NCBI GenBank assembly: GCA_963751105.1 | Contig: CAVVTG010000001.1 | Location: 558,001-622,000 of the forward strand | Length of the DNA: 64,000 nucleotides | Reading direction: 5' to 3' | DNA from: JACVRW01 sp963751105 | Lineage (GTDB): Bacteria; Actinomycetota; Thermoleophilia; Solirubrobacterales; Thermoleophilaceae | In this document: positions 51,084 through 61,733 of the stretch, piece by piece | Layout: every line of letters begins with the position of its first letter | How positions within the stretch are numbered: position 1 is the first letter of the stretch | The notes under the pieces: generated by a model | The model's input: the letters and a program-made list of their open reading frames with translations, nothing else | What the model was told of the DNA's origin: nothing | Databases searched by the model: none | Made by a program: the position numbers and the translations under genes

Positions 51084-52244
51084 GTGACGCACGACCACGA
51101 AGATCTATCCCGGCGGCTGGCCGCGCTCGTGATCGAGACCCCCTCCTGGGGCTACGGCGACTCGGGCACGCGCTTCGCCACCTTCCAGCAGCCGGGACGA
51201 CCCCGCGACGTATACGAGCGGCTCGACGACGCCGCCGAGGTGCAGCGGCTCACTGGCACCGCGCCGGCGGTGGCGATGCACTTCCCCTGGGACGTGGTCG
51301 ACGACTACGGCGCACTGCGCCGCCACGTGGAGAGCCTCGGCCTGCAGGTGGGCGCGGTCAATCCCAACCTGTTTCAGGACCCCGAGTACAAGCTCGGCTC
51401 GATCACCCATCCGGATGACGGCGTGCGGGCGAAGGCGCTCGAGCACCTCACCGAGTGCGTCGAGATCGCGAGCGCGCTCGGGTCCAGCGCGCAGTCGCTG
51501 TGGTTCGCCGACGGGACGAACTACCCGGGCCAGGACGACCTGCGTGCCCGTCGCGAGCGCATGATCGCCAGCCTGAGCGAGCTCTACGGCGCGCTGCCGG
51601 CCGAGCAGGAGCTTCTGCTCGAGTACAAGCTGTTCGAGCCCGCCTTCTACGCGGCCGATCTGGCGGACTGGGGCTCGTCGCTGCTCGTGTGCCAGAAGCT
51701 CGGCGACCGCGCGCGCGTGCTGGTCGACCTTGGGCACCACGCGCAGGGCGTGAACGTGGAGCAGATCGTGGCCATCCTCGCCGCGGAGGGCCGTCTCGGT
51801 GGCTTTCACTTCAACAACCGCAAGTACGCCGACGACGACCTGATCGTCGGCTCGGTCAATCCGTTCGAGCTGTTTCTCATCTTCTGCGAGCTCGGCGCAG
51901 GCGGTGAGCTGCCGAGGCTCACGATCGACCAGGCTCACAACGTCGAGCCGAAGGTCGAGGCGATGGTGCTCAGCGTGGTCAACATTCAGGAGGCCTACGC
52001 GAAGGCGTTGCTGGTCGACCGCGCCGCGCTCGCCGAGGCTCAGGCCGAAGGCGACGTGCTGCGCGGCCACGAGCTGCTGCTGGAGGCCTTCGGGACCGAC
52101 GTGCGTCCGCTCTGCGCGAAGGTCCGGGCCGGCCTGGGCGCCGCCGAGAACCCGATCGCCGAGCTGCGCGCGTCGGGCTTCGCCGAGCGGCGGGCGGCCG
52201 AGCGGGGCAGTGACGCCGGCGTGGCCGGGGGGTGGGGCCGGTGA
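51084..52244 (+). CDS. rhaI: L-rhamnose isomerase (RhaI type)
   Basis: 386 aa TIM-barrel isomerase. Motifs: AVAMHFPWDVVDDYGALRRH, EYKLFEPAFYAADLADWGSS (metal Glu), VLVDLGHHAQGVNVEQIVAI, GGFHFNNRKYADDDLIVGSV and LTIDQAHNVEPKVEAMVLSV, which fit RhaI of Pseudomonas/actinobacteria and not E. coli RhaA. GTG 51084 with AAGGAG 7 bases upstream. Confidence 0.92.
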   Translation: MTHDHEDLSRRLAALVIETPSWGYGDSGTRFATFQQPGRPRDVYERLDDAAEVQRLTGTAPAVAMHFPWDVVDDYGALRRHVESLGLQVGAVNPNLFQDPEYKLGSITHPDDGVRAKALEHLTECVEIASALGSSAQSLWFADGTNYPGQDDLRARRERMIASLSELYGALPAEQELLLEYKLFEPAFYAADLADWGSSLLVCQKLGDRARVLVDLGHHAQGVNVEQIVAILAAEGRLGGFHFNNRKYADDDLIVGSVNPFELFLIFCELGAGGELPRLTIDQAHNVEPKVEAMVLSVVNIQEAYAKALLVDRAALAEAQAEGDVLRGHELLLEAFGTDVRPLCAKVRAGLGAAENPIAELRASGFAERRAAERGSDAGVAGGWGR

Positions 52245-54325
52245 GCACGCTGGAGCGAATGGTCGACCGGGCCGAGGACCGCTGGCCGGCCGAGGGCAGC
52301 GAGCTGCCGCCCGATGCGCTCGGCCAGGTCCTGCACGCCTCCCACCTGCTGGGCTCTGACCGCGCGGTGGCCAACTTCGGCGGCGGCAACACCTCGGCCA
52401 AGGGCGCCACCACCGACCACGCCGGCCGCGAGGTGGACGCGATCTGGGTCAAGGGCTCGGGAAGCGACCTCGCCACGATGGGCCGCGGCGACTTCACGCC
52501 CCTGCGTCTCGCCGAGGTGGTCCCGCTGTTCGAGCGAGACGAGATGAGCGACGAGGACATGGTGGCTCACCTTGCCCGTAGCCAGCTCGACCCGGCTGCG
52601 CCGCGCTCGTCGATCGAAACCCTTCTGCACGCGTTCGTCCCGGCGGCGCACGTCCACCACACCCATCCCGACGCCATCAACGTCCTGGCCGGCACTCGCG
52701 ACGGCGAGCGGTTGGTGGCCGAGTGCTTCGGCGACGAGGCGGCCTGGGTTCCCTACATCCGTCCGGGCTTCACGCTGGCCAAGCAGGTCGGCGCCGCGGT
52801 CCGGGAGAACCCTCGCCTGAGGCTGGTGGTGCTCGCCAAGCACGGGCTGGTGGTGTGGGGCGACAGCGCCGAGGAGGCCTACCGGCGCACGATCGAGGTG
52901 ATCAACCGGGCGGCGGAGTTCGTCAACGCGAGGACCGAGGGCCGCCCCCGCTTCGGCGGCCCTCGCTCGGCGGCCCTCGACGACGACGTGCGCCGGCGTC
53001 TGCTGCGCGCGCTGCTCCCGGCGCTGCGGGGCGCGGTCTCCAGTGAGCGTTCCAAGGTGCTGGTGGTGGACACCTCGCCGCGGGTGGACGAGTTCGTGCG
53101 CTCACGCGAGGCGGCCGATCTCGTGACCGTCGGCGCGGCGTGTCCCGATCATCTGGTGCACACCAAGCGGCTGCCGCTCTGGGTGCCGTTCGATCCGGAC
53201 GAGGACGATGCCGTTGCGTTGCAGGAGCGCATCCGCGAACGGGCCGAGGTCTTCCGGCACGATTACACCGAGTACGTGAACCGCCATCGCGACGAGGACA
53301 CGCAGCCGGTCGACCCGGATGCGCGCGTGGTGCTGATCCAGAACGTCGGGCTGGTGGGCGTGGGCACCTCGCCCAAGGAGGCCCGCCTCTCACGCGATCT
53401 CTACCACCGCGCCATCGAGGTGATGGCGGGCGCGCACGCGCTCGGCGGGTTCACCTCGCTCACCGAGGACGAGAGCTTCGCGGTCGAGTACTGGCCGCTC
53501 GAGCTCTACAAGCTGTCCCTACGCCCACCGCCCGGCGAGCTGCAGGGCAAGGTGGCGCTGGTCACGGGGGCAGCGGGCGGAATCGGCGGTGCGGTCGTGA
53601 ACGAGCTCGCCGCCGCCGGCGCCTGCGTGGTGGCCTTCGACCTCGACGGCGACGGGGCGGCGGACGCCGTCGAGGGTCTCGGCCAGGCCGGGGCGGCGGC
53701 CGGTGGAGACGTGACCGAGGAGGAGGCGGTGCGGGCGGCGTTCACGCGCGCCGTCGAAGCCTTCGGCGGGGTGGACGTGGTGGTCTCGAACGCCGGGGTG
53801 GCATCGAGCGCACCGATCGAGGAGACCACCCTGGACGAGTGGGAGCGCAACCACGCGGTCCTCGGACGCGGTTACTTCCTGGTCGCCCGCGAGGCTTTCG
53901 CCGTCCTGCGTGCCCAGGGGCGCGGCGGGACGGTGGTGGTCGTGGCCTCCAAGAACGCCCTCGTGGCGGGCAAGAACGCGGCCGCCTATTCGAGCGCCAA
54001 GGCGGCCGAGCTGCATCTCGCCCGTTGCCTGGCCGAGGAGGGCGGCCCGGACGGGATCCGCGTGAACACGGTCAACCCCGACGCCGTCCTTCAGGGCTCG
54101 CGCATCTGGGACTCGGACTGGCGCGAGGAGCGGGCCGCCGCTTACGGGATCGAACCCGACGAGCTCGAGGAGCACTACCGCCGGCGCACCACGCTTGGGG
54201 TCGACGTGCTGCCTGAGGACGTCGCCCAGGCGGTACTGCACTTCTCCTCGGAGGCGCGCTCGGGCAAGAGCACGGGCAACATCCTCAACGTCGACGGGGG
54301 CGTGGCGGCCGCGTACCCCCGCTAG
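52241..54325 (+). CDS. Bifunctional rhamnulose-1-phosphate aldolase / short-chain dehydrogenase
   Basis: 694 aa fusion. Residues about 1-410: class II aldolase with zinc ligands in AAHVHHTHPDAINVLAG, splitting rhamnulose 1-phosphate into DHAP and L-lactaldehyde. Residues about 430-694: classical SDR with VTGAAGGIGGAVVNELAAAG and catalytic Tyr/Lys in AAAYSSAKAAEL, expected to oxidise or reduce the lactaldehyde. This fusion (RhaE/W type) is known in actinobacteria and proteobacteria. GTG overlaps the isomerase stop by 4 bases; last gene of the operon. Confidence 0.93.
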   Translation: MSTLERMVDRAEDRWPAEGSELPPDALGQVLHASHLLGSDRAVANFGGGNTSAKGATTDHAGREVDAIWVKGSGSDLATMGRGDFTPLRLAEVVPLFERDEMSDEDMVAHLARSQLDPAAPRSSIETLLHAFVPAAHVHHTHPDAINVLAGTRDGERLVAECFGDEAAWVPYIRPGFTLAKQVGAAVRENPRLRLVVLAKHGLVVWGDSAEEAYRRTIEVINRAAEFVNARTEGRPRFGGPRSAALDDDVRRRLLRALLPALRGAVSSERSKVLVVDTSPRVDEFVRSREAADLVTVGAACPDHLVHTKRLPLWVPFDPDEDDAVALQERIRERAEVFRHDYTEYVNRHRDEDTQPVDPDARVVLIQNVGLVGVGTSPKEARLSRDLYHRAIEVMAGAHALGGFTSLTEDESFAVEYWPLELYKLSLRPPPGELQGKVALVTGAAGGIGGAVVNELAAAGACVVAFDLDGDGAADAVEGLGQAGAAAGGDVTEEEAVRAAFTRAVEAFGGVDVVVSNAGVASSAPIEETTLDEWERNHAVLGRGYFLVAREAFAVLRAQGRGGTVVVVASKNALVAGKNAAAYSSAKAAELHLARCLAEEGGPDGIRVNTVNPDAVLQGSRIWDSDWREERAAAYGIEPDELEEHYRRRTTLGVDVLPEDVAQAVLHFSSEARSGKSTGNILNVDGGVAAAYPR

Positions 54326-54328
54326 TAA

Positions 54329-54730
54329 CTAGGAGCGCTCAGGGTCCCGGGCGAGCGAGCCCTCGTTCGGCTCCCACAGCTGGATGCGGTTGCCCTCGGG
54401 ATCCTCGAGCTCGGCGAAGCACCCGTTGGGATAGCTCTCCGAGTGAGGCTCCACTGCCACCCCGGCGGCGCGCAGGGCGTCCACCACGCCGTCGAGATCG
54501 TCGACTCGGAAGTTGATCTTCCAGGTCCTGTCCGGCCCCCCGAACGAGTCGGAGTCCGGCGAGAAGGCGGCGAATACCGTCTCCCCGCGGTCCTGAAACC
54601 AGCCCGGATCCGCGTACTCGCGCGACTCGAGCATGATCACGCCGAAGCGGTCGGCGTACCAGCGGTTGAGCGCGTCGGGGTCGCGGGCGCGGAAGAAGAA
54701 GCCGCCGATCCCCGTGACCCGAGCCATCAC
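54329..54730 (-). CDS. VOC (glyoxalase/bleomycin resistance) family protein
   Basis: 133 aa, one VOC module: GIGGFFFRARDPDALNRWYA, WKINFRVDDLDGVVDALRAA and FAELEDPEGNRIQLWEP with the C-terminal Glu metal ligand. The function is probably metal-dependent chemistry on a small molecule; not assignable. Its stop lies 3 bases from the end of the aldolase gene. Confidence 0.87.
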   Translation of the reverse strand: MMARVTGIGGFFFRARDPDALNRWYADRFGVIMLESREYADPGWFQDRGETVFAAFSPDSDSFGGPDRTWKINFRVDDLDGVVDALRAAGVAVEPHSESYPNGCFAELEDPEGNRIQLWEPNEGSLARDPERS

Positions 54731-54744
54731 GCCACCCTAACGAC

Positions 54745-54770
54745 GAGGGCCCCGCCGAAGCGGGGCCCTC
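54745..54770 (-). terminator. Terminator of groES-groEL
   Basis: 11-bp perfect stem GAGGGCCCCGC / GCGGGGCCCTC. On the groEL strand the loop reads TTCG, a very stable tetraloop. Lies 41 bases after the groEL stop. Confidence 0.75.
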
Positions 54771-54810
54771 GAAAGACTGCGGCCGGAGCTTCGGAGGCTC
54801 CGGAAGCGGT

Positions 54811-56442
<1,632 letters not shown>

Positions 56443-56456
56443 GTGTGTATCTCCTC

Positions 56457-56750
56457 TTAGCCCGCGACCTTGGCGAGCACGTCCGACTCACGCAGGACGA
56501 GCAGATCGTCGCCCTCTACCTGGACCTCGGTGCCGCCGTACTTCGAATAAAGGACCTCGTCGCCCTCGGCTACGTCGAGCGGAATTCGCTTCTCGCCGTC
56601 CTCGTCCCACTTCCCTTCACCAACGGCAAGGACCTTGCCGCGCTGCGGCTTCTCCTTGGCGGTGTCGGGAAGGACGATGCCGCTTGCGGTGGTCTCTTCC
56701 TCTTCGATCGCCTGCACGATGAGACGATCACCCAGAGGCTTGAGATTCAT
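56457..56750 (-). CDS. groES: Co-chaperonin GroES (10 kDa)
   Basis: 97 aa from ATG 56750, chosen because GGAGG sits 8 bases upstream; a GTG at 56756 would leave only 2. LKPLGDRLIVQAIEEEETTA, the mobile loop SGIVLPDTAKEKPQRGKVLA, and VLYSKYGGTEVQVEGDDLLV. It caps the GroEL ring. Confidence 0.97.
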   Translation of the reverse strand: MNLKPLGDRLIVQAIEEEETTASGIVLPDTAKEKPQRGKVLAVGEGKWDEDGEKRIPLDVAEGDEVLYSKYGGTEVQVEGDDLLVLRESDVLAKVAG

Positions 56751-56784
56751 GGGCACTACCTCCGATTGACGCTTGCAGATTCTG

Positions 56785-56811
56785 CTGGCACTCTCACAGC
56801 GAGAGTGCCGA
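56785..56811. promoter_or_regulatory. CIRCE element 1 (HrcA operator)
   Basis: TGGCACTC - 9 bases - GAGTGCCG, nearest to groES (about 35 bases upstream of the ATG). Matches CIRCE (TTAGCACTC-N9-GAGTGCTAA) with the arms changed to GGCACTC. Binds the heat-shock repressor HrcA, whose gene is not in the window. Confidence 0.88.
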
Positions 56812-56814
56812 GGG

Positions 56815-56841
56815 TTGGCACTCTAGCACTCAGAGTGCCAA
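56815..56841. promoter_or_regulatory. CIRCE element 2 (HrcA operator)
   Basis: TTGGCACTC - 9 bases - GAGTGCCAA, a perfect inverted repeat and the closer match to the consensus. Two sites in tandem are usual before actinobacterial groES. Confidence 0.92.
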
Positions 56842-56861
56842 GCGACGATTGGCGCTGGGCC

Positions 56862-57260
56862 TCAGTTCTGCGCGGGCGCGTCCGGCCGCAGACGCTCGCG
56901 GATCTCGGAGGGGCGCTCCGAGATCTGGGAGAAATGGACCACGGTGACGGTGTCGCCCATCTCGACCTTGCGGCCGTAGATCTGCTCGAGGAAGTGGACC
57001 ATCTCGTCGATGCGGCGAAACTCGGGGTTGTCGTGCTCGATGTCCCGGCGCGACAGGTCCTGGACCTGCTTGACCTCGACCGAGTCGATCACGGCCTCGA
57101 AGATCTTCTCGCGGGGAGAGTGCTGGAAGCCCACGGTGACCAGCACCACCTCGCCCTTGCGGTACTTGTGGCCCTTGTCGCCCAGCCGGATGGTGGCCGT
57201 CTTCCGGCCGCGCTTGAGCTGGTCGATGAAGACCGGCGAGTAGAAGTTGAGGACCAACAC
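56862..57260 (-). CDS. ASCH/PUA-like domain protein
   Basis: 132 aa from GTG 57260. VLNFYSPVFIDQLKRGRKTA and TIRLGDKGHKYRKGEVVLVT are the ASCH-type RNA-binding start (GxKTxTxR-like), followed by a helical C-terminal half (EFRRIDEMVHFLEQIYGRKV). Probably binds RNA or modified nucleosides; the exact role is unknown. It follows pcm by 16 bases on the same strand. Confidence 0.75.
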   Translation of the reverse strand: MLVLNFYSPVFIDQLKRGRKTATIRLGDKGHKYRKGEVVLVTVGFQHSPREKIFEAVIDSVEVKQVQDLSRRDIEHDNPEFRRIDEMVHFLEQIYGRKVEMGDTVTVVHFSQISERPSEIRERLRPDAPAQN

Positions 57261-57276
57261 GGGCCGCCAGCCTACT

Positions 57277-57915
57277 TCACTCGTCCTGCACCAGCGGCAC
57301 GAAGCGAACGGAGGCCACGGCCTCCTCGGCTCCGTCCCGAAAGCGCATGAGGAGCTCGCGGCCGTCGCGGTCCACCGGGCACACCAGCGCGGCACCCGGG
57401 GCGAGCTGGTCGAACAGCGCCTGCGGCGGGGCCTGCCCGGCGGTGGCGGTGACGGAGATGCCGCCGAAGGGCGCATGTTCGGGGGCGCCGCGCGATCCGT
57501 CGCCGACCAGCACCTCGACGTTGTCGTAGCCGAGCTCGTCGAGCACAGCCCGGGACTGTTCGGCCAGCCGCTCGAACCGCTCGATCGTCACCACCTGCCG
57601 GCAGAGCTCGGCCAGGACCGCGGCCGCATAGCCCGAGCCGGTGCCCACCTCGAGAACGCGCTCGGAGCCGTCGAGCTCGAGCAGCTGAGCCATGCAGGCG
57701 ACGATCCAGGGCTGGGACATGGTCTGTCCTTCGTCGATTCGCACCGCGCCGTCGCGGTATGCGCGGCGACGCTGGTCACCGGGGAGAAACAGCTCGCGCG
57801 GCACCCGGCTCATCGCGGTGAGCACGCGCTCGTCGTCGATCCCGCGCCGGCGCAGCTGGCGCTGCACCATGCGGCGCCGCTCAGTGGATGTAGTTCCGGA
57901 GTCGTCCGGGGTCAT
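57277..57915 (-). CDS. pcm: Protein-L-isoaspartate O-methyltransferase
   Basis: 212 aa. Repairs damaged aspartyl residues using SAM. RRRGIDDERVLTAMSRVPRE, DGQTMSQPWIVACMAQLLEL, motif I VLEVGTGSGYAAAVLAEL and GGISVTATAGQAPPQALFDQ. The frame opens at 57915, overlapping the regulator gene by 35 bases; ATG 57870 (MVQRQLRRRG) avoids the overlap and may be the true start. Confidence 0.93.
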   Translation of the reverse strand: MTPDDSGTTSTERRRMVQRQLRRRGIDDERVLTAMSRVPRELFLPGDQRRRAYRDGAVRIDEGQTMSQPWIVACMAQLLELDGSERVLEVGTGSGYAAAVLAELCRQVVTIERFERLAEQSRAVLDELGYDNVEVLVGDGSRGAPEHAPFGGISVTATAGQAPPQALFDQLAPGAALVCPVDRDGRELLMRFRDGAEEAVASVRFVPLVQDE

Positions 57916-58597
57916 GGACGGTCACCTTTCCCCGGCCCAGCGTGACCACTCCCTCTCGCTCGAGCGTGGCCAGGAAACGGCTCGCGCTCTCGCGGGAGGT
58001 GCCGGCGAGGTGGGCGATCTCCGCCTGCGTGGAGCGGATCAGCACGTCCTCGTCCGGGGCGCCGTCCTCCTGACGGGCGACCGCCTGGGCCAGCAGGGCG
58101 CTCGCCACACGCCCCGCGACGGTCTGGAACGACTGCTGGAGCAGCCGCTCGTTGGTCCTCGACACCCGTTCCGCGAGCGCCGCCAGCAGCTTCAGTGAGA
58201 GATCGGGATTACGGCGGATCAGCCGCTGCATGTCCCCCGCGAGGAGAGCCACCGCCGCGGTGGGCTCGATCGCCTCGGCCGTGGCGGAGCGGGTCTCGCC
58301 GCGGAACATGGCCAGCTCGCCGAACAGGGCGCCGGTGCGGAGCTCCGCCAGCGCAACCGTGCGGCCGTCCTGGTGCTCGCGGGTGAGCACCACCGCCCCT
58401 GTGCGCAGCAGGTAGCAGGTGTCGCCCACATCGCCCTCGCGGAAGATCATTTCCCCGCGATCCCAGTGCCGCGGGACGGCCACCTGAGCCACCTCGTCGA
58501 GCTCCCGCTCGACGAGGTCTCCGAAGACCTCGGTGCGAGCGAGCAGGCGCGCGGTTTCGCTGCCGTTGCTCATGGGCGGATAATGCCGGATGAACAT
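57881..58597 (-). CDS. Crp/Fnr-family transcriptional regulator
   Basis: 238 aa. Cyclic-nucleotide-binding-like domain about 20-135 (IFREGDVGDTCYLLRTGAVV, LFGELAMFRGETRSATAEAI; the GELA and R-S-A residues that bind cAMP are present), then a winged helix with IAHLAGTSRESASRFLATLE. It may respond to cAMP. ATG 58573 (MSNGSETARLL) is an alternative start that would clear the divergent gene, which otherwise overlaps by 8 bases. Confidence 0.9.
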   Translation of the reverse strand: MFIRHYPPMSNGSETARLLARTEVFGDLVERELDEVAQVAVPRHWDRGEMIFREGDVGDTCYLLRTGAVVLTREHQDGRTVALAELRTGALFGELAMFRGETRSATAEAIEPTAAVALLAGDMQRLIRRNPDLSLKLLAALAERVSRTNERLLQQSFQTVAGRVASALLAQAVARQEDGAPDEDVLIRSTQAEIAHLAGTSRESASRFLATLEREGVVTLGRGKVTVHDPGRLRNYIH

Positions 58598-59834
58598 GTC
58601 CTCCGTTGCCCCACAGGCCGTGAGCCACGCCGATGTCGAGGATGCGGCGAGGATGATCGCCGGTCACGTGCGCGAGACGCCGCTGGTGTCCGCGGGCGAG
58701 CTCGGGCGCCGGGTGGGCCGCCGAGTGCTGCTCAAGGCGGAGAACCTCCAGCTCACGGGGTCGTTCAAGGCTCGCGGGGCCACCAACACCATCCGGCGGC
58801 TCTCCCCGCAGGACCTCGAGTGCGGTGTGGTGGCAGCCAGCGCCGGCAACCACGCGCAGGCCGTGGCCTTCGCCGCTCGCGATGCCGGTGCGCGCGCGGT
58901 GCTGGTGATGCCCGAGCAGGCGCCGCTGGCCAAGGTCGCGGCGGTGCGCCAGTACGGGGGCGACGTGCGCTTCGTGGAGGGCGGCTACGACGAGGCCCAG
59001 ACGGAGGCTCGCCGCCTGGCCGAGGACGAGGGCATGACGGTCGTGCACGCCTTCGACCAGCCGCTGGTGGTGGCCGGTCAGGGAACGATCGGACTCGAGA
59101 TCGCCCGCCAGGGGCCGGAGATCGGCTCGATCGTGGTGCCTCTGGGCGGCGGCGGCCTGGCCAGCGGCATCGCCCTGGCCGTGGCCACCGCGCTTCCGGG
59201 CGTCCGGGTCATCGGCGTGCAGGCCGAGGCGTGCGCCCCCTACATCGATTCGCTCGCGGCGCACAGGCCGGTGGGAGCGCGGTCGGCCAACACGATCTGC
59301 GACGGCATCGCCGTCAAGCGTCCCGGCGACTTCACGCTGCCCCTGGTGGAGCGCTACGTGGACGAGGTGGTGACCGTGTCCGACGACGAGGTGGCCGAGG
59401 CGATGGTGCTTCTGCTCGAGCGCTCGAAGCTCGTGGTGGAGGGTGCCGGCGCGGTGGCGGTCGCGGCGCTCATGCAAGGCCGGGTGCGCCCCAGCGGAGA
59501 CGGCGACGTGTGCGCGGTGCTGTCGGGCGGCAACGTCGACGCCTCACTCCTGTCGGAGTGCATCCGCCTCGGCGAGACCGCGGCCGGCCGCCGCATGGTG
59601 CTCTCCTTCGTAGTGCCCGACCGCCCGGGTGCGCTGGCCGGTCTCCTGCGGCTCGTGGCCGACTGCGGCGCCAACGTCGTAGACGTCGAGCACCTGCGCG
59701 ACGGCATCGACCTGCACGTCCGTGAGACGGCCATCAAGCTCGTGCTCCAGACCAGCGGGGCCGAGAGCAACCGCGAGCTGCTCGAGGCGGCCCGGGCTGA
59801 GGGGTTCTCGGTGCGGGTGGAGACAGAGGCCTAG
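58590..59834 (+). CDS. ilvA: Threonine ammonia-lyase with ACT domain
   Basis: 414 aa PLP enzyme making 2-oxobutanoate from threonine. PLP lysine K60 in LTGSFKARGATNTI, VAASAGNHAQAVAFAARDAG, the glycine loop VVPLGGGGLASGIALAV, and a single C-terminal ACT domain (about 335-414, VLSFVVPDRPGALAGLLRLV). One ACT domain is more like the catabolic/TdcB-plus-ACT forms than E. coli IlvA with two. Divergent from the Crp-like gene. Confidence 0.92.
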   Translation: MNMSSVAPQAVSHADVEDAARMIAGHVRETPLVSAGELGRRVGRRVLLKAENLQLTGSFKARGATNTIRRLSPQDLECGVVAASAGNHAQAVAFAARDAGARAVLVMPEQAPLAKVAAVRQYGGDVRFVEGGYDEAQTEARRLAEDEGMTVVHAFDQPLVVAGQGTIGLEIARQGPEIGSIVVPLGGGGLASGIALAVATALPGVRVIGVQAEACAPYIDSLAAHRPVGARSANTICDGIAVKRPGDFTLPLVERYVDEVVTVSDDEVAEAMVLLLERSKLVVEGAGAVAVAALMQGRVRPSGDGDVCAVLSGGNVDASLLSECIRLGETAAGRRMVLSFVVPDRPGALAGLLRLVADCGANVVDVEHLRDGIDLHVRETAIKLVLQTSGAESNRELLEAARAEGFSVRVETEA

Positions 59835-59846
59835 CGGCTCAGCCGC

Positions 59847-60812
59847 TCACTGCTCGACGCTCGCCATCCCGGACTCCGGATAGCGGTCGCCGGCCGTCGC
59901 GCCGGGCGGGAAGGCCTCCTCCAGACGCTCGAGCTGCTCCGTGCTCAGTTCGATCCCTACCGCCGCGGCGTTCTCCTCGAGGTAGCGCACTCGCTTGGTG
60001 CCGGGGATCGGGGCCACGTCGTCGCCCTGGTGCAGCAGCCAGGCCAGCGCGATCTGGGCGGGCGTCGCCCCGGCGTCTTCGGCCACCGTGCGCACCGTCT
60101 CGAGGCGCTCGAGGTTGCGCTCACGGTTCTCGGCCTGGAAGCGGGGCAGGTTCGCGCGGAAGTCCTCGTCGTCGCTGATCTCGAGCTGCCCGGTGAGCTC
60201 GCCACGGCCCAGCGGGCTGTAGGGCACGAGCCCCACGCCGAGCTCGCGTGCCGTGGGCACGATCTCGGCCTCGATCTCGCGGGTGAACAGGGACCACTCG
60301 CTCTGCAGCGCGGCGATGGGATGGACCGCGGCGGCGGCTCGGAGAGTGGCCGGGCTGACCTCGGACAGGCCGAGCCGGCGGACCTTGCCCTCCTCCACGA
60401 GCTCGGCCATGGCGCCCACGCTCTCCTCGATCGGCACGTCCGGGCTGCGGCGGTGCATGTAGTAGAGGTCGATGTGGTCGGTGCCGAGCCGTCGCAGCGA
60501 GGCCTCGCAGGCCTCGTGGATCCATTCGGGCGAGTTGTCGATGGCGCGGCGATCATCGTCGCGGCGTATGGCGAACTTGGTGGCCAGCTGCACCTCGTCC
60601 CGGCGGCCCTCGATCGCCCGCCCCACCAACTCCTCGTTGTGGCCGCGGCCGTACATGTCCGAGGTGTCGAGGAAGGTGACGCCGAGGTCCAGCGAACGCC
60701 GGATCGTCTCGAGCGACTGGTCCTCGTCGGTCGCGCCGTAGAACTCGGACATGCCCATGCAGCCGAGCCCGATCTCGGACACGCTCAGGTCACCCAGCTT
60801 GCGTTGCTTCAT
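59847..60812 (-). CDS. Aldo/keto reductase
   Basis: 321 aa NADPH-dependent reductase, TIM barrel. The catalytic tetrad is visible: Asp and Tyr in FLDTSDMYGRGHNEELVG, Lys in VQLATKFAIRRDD, His in IDLYYMHRRSPDVPIEES. YSPLGRGELTGQL and PIPGTKRVRYLEENAAAVGI are family marks (AKR13-like). Physiological substrate unknown. Divergent from psuG with 18 bases between starts. Confidence 0.92.
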   Translation of the reverse strand: MKQRKLGDLSVSEIGLGCMGMSEFYGATDEDQSLETIRRSLDLGVTFLDTSDMYGRGHNEELVGRAIEGRRDEVQLATKFAIRRDDDRRAIDNSPEWIHEACEASLRRLGTDHIDLYYMHRRSPDVPIEESVGAMAELVEEGKVRRLGLSEVSPATLRAAAAVHPIAALQSEWSLFTREIEAEIVPTARELGVGLVPYSPLGRGELTGQLEISDDEDFRANLPRFQAENRERNLERLETVRTVAEDAGATPAQIALAWLLHQGDDVAPIPGTKRVRYLEENAAAVGIELSTEQLERLEEAFPPGATAGDRYPESGMASVEQ

Positions 60813-60830
60813 GGGACCTACGCTACCCGC

Positions 60831-61733
60831 ATGCGAATCGCTCCCGAGGTGGCCGAGGCGCTCGCGCAGGGGCGCCCGGTGGTGGCGCTCGAGAGCACGC
60901 TGATCAGCCACGGGCTGCCCCGGCCGCGCAACCTCGAGGTGGCGGGCCAGGCCGAGGCCGCCGTGCGGGCCGGCGGGGCGATGCCCGCCACCGTGGCGAT
61001 CGTGGCGGGCGAGGTGAGGGTGGGCCTCGACGAGCAGGCCCTTGCCGTGGTGGCCGGGGAGGACGGCGTGGTCAAGTGCGGACTGCGTGACCTCGCCCCG
61101 CTGGCGGCGCGCGGCGGCCACGGCGCCACCACGGTCGCCGCCACCGCGCATCTGGCCGCGCTGGCCGGCATCGCGCTGTTCGCCACCGGCGGACTGGGCG
61201 GCGTGCACCGCGGCGCCCATGAGACCCGGGACGAGTCGGCGGACCTCGAGGTGCTGGCCCGCACGGGAACGGTGGTGGTGTGCTCCGGCGTCAAGTCGAT
61301 CCTGGACGTGGGGGCGACTCTCGAACGGCTCGAGTCCCTGAGCGTGACCGTGCTCGGCTACGGCACCGACCGCTTTCCCGGCTTCTACCTCTCCGACTCG
61401 GGCCACGCCCTGGCCTGGCGCGTGGACTCTCCCGAGCAGGCGGCCGCCGTGGTGGCGGCTCGAGCCGAGCTCGGCACCGCCGGCCGGGCGGTGGTGGTGG
61501 CCAACCCGCTGCCGCCGAACGAGCAGCTCGATCCCGGCCTCCACGACCGGGTTCTCTCCTCCGGGCTGGCCGCTCTCGAGCGCGGATCGGTGACGGGCAA
61601 GGACGTGACCCCGTACCTGCTCGATCACTTCCACCGCGAGACCGCCGGCGCCAGCCTCGAGGCAAACGTGCGGCTCGTGCTGCGCAACGCCGAGCTCGCG
61701 GGCCGGATCGCGAGCGCGCTGGCCGGAGCATGA
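60831..61733 (+). CDS. psuG: Pseudouridine-5'-phosphate glycosidase
   Basis: 300 aa. VVALESTLISHGLPRPRNLE, GEVRVGLDEQALAVVAGEDG, FATGGLGGVHRGAHETRDES, VVVCSGVKSILDVGATLERL and VVVANPLPPNEQLDPGLHDR are all PsuG signatures. Splits pseudouridine 5'-phosphate into uracil and ribose 5-phosphate. Its stop overlaps the start of a PfkB kinase, its usual partner. Confidence 0.95.
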   Translation: MRIAPEVAEALAQGRPVVALESTLISHGLPRPRNLEVAGQAEAAVRAGGAMPATVAIVAGEVRVGLDEQALAVVAGEDGVVKCGLRDLAPLAARGGHGATTVAATAHLAALAGIALFATGGLGGVHRGAHETRDESADLEVLARTGTVVVCSGVKSILDVGATLERLESLSVTVLGYGTDRFPGFYLSDSGHALAWRVDSPEQAAAVVAARAELGTAGRAVVVANPLPPNEQLDPGLHDRVLSSGLAALERGSVTGKDVTPYLLDHFHRETAGASLEANVRLVLRNAELAGRIASALAGA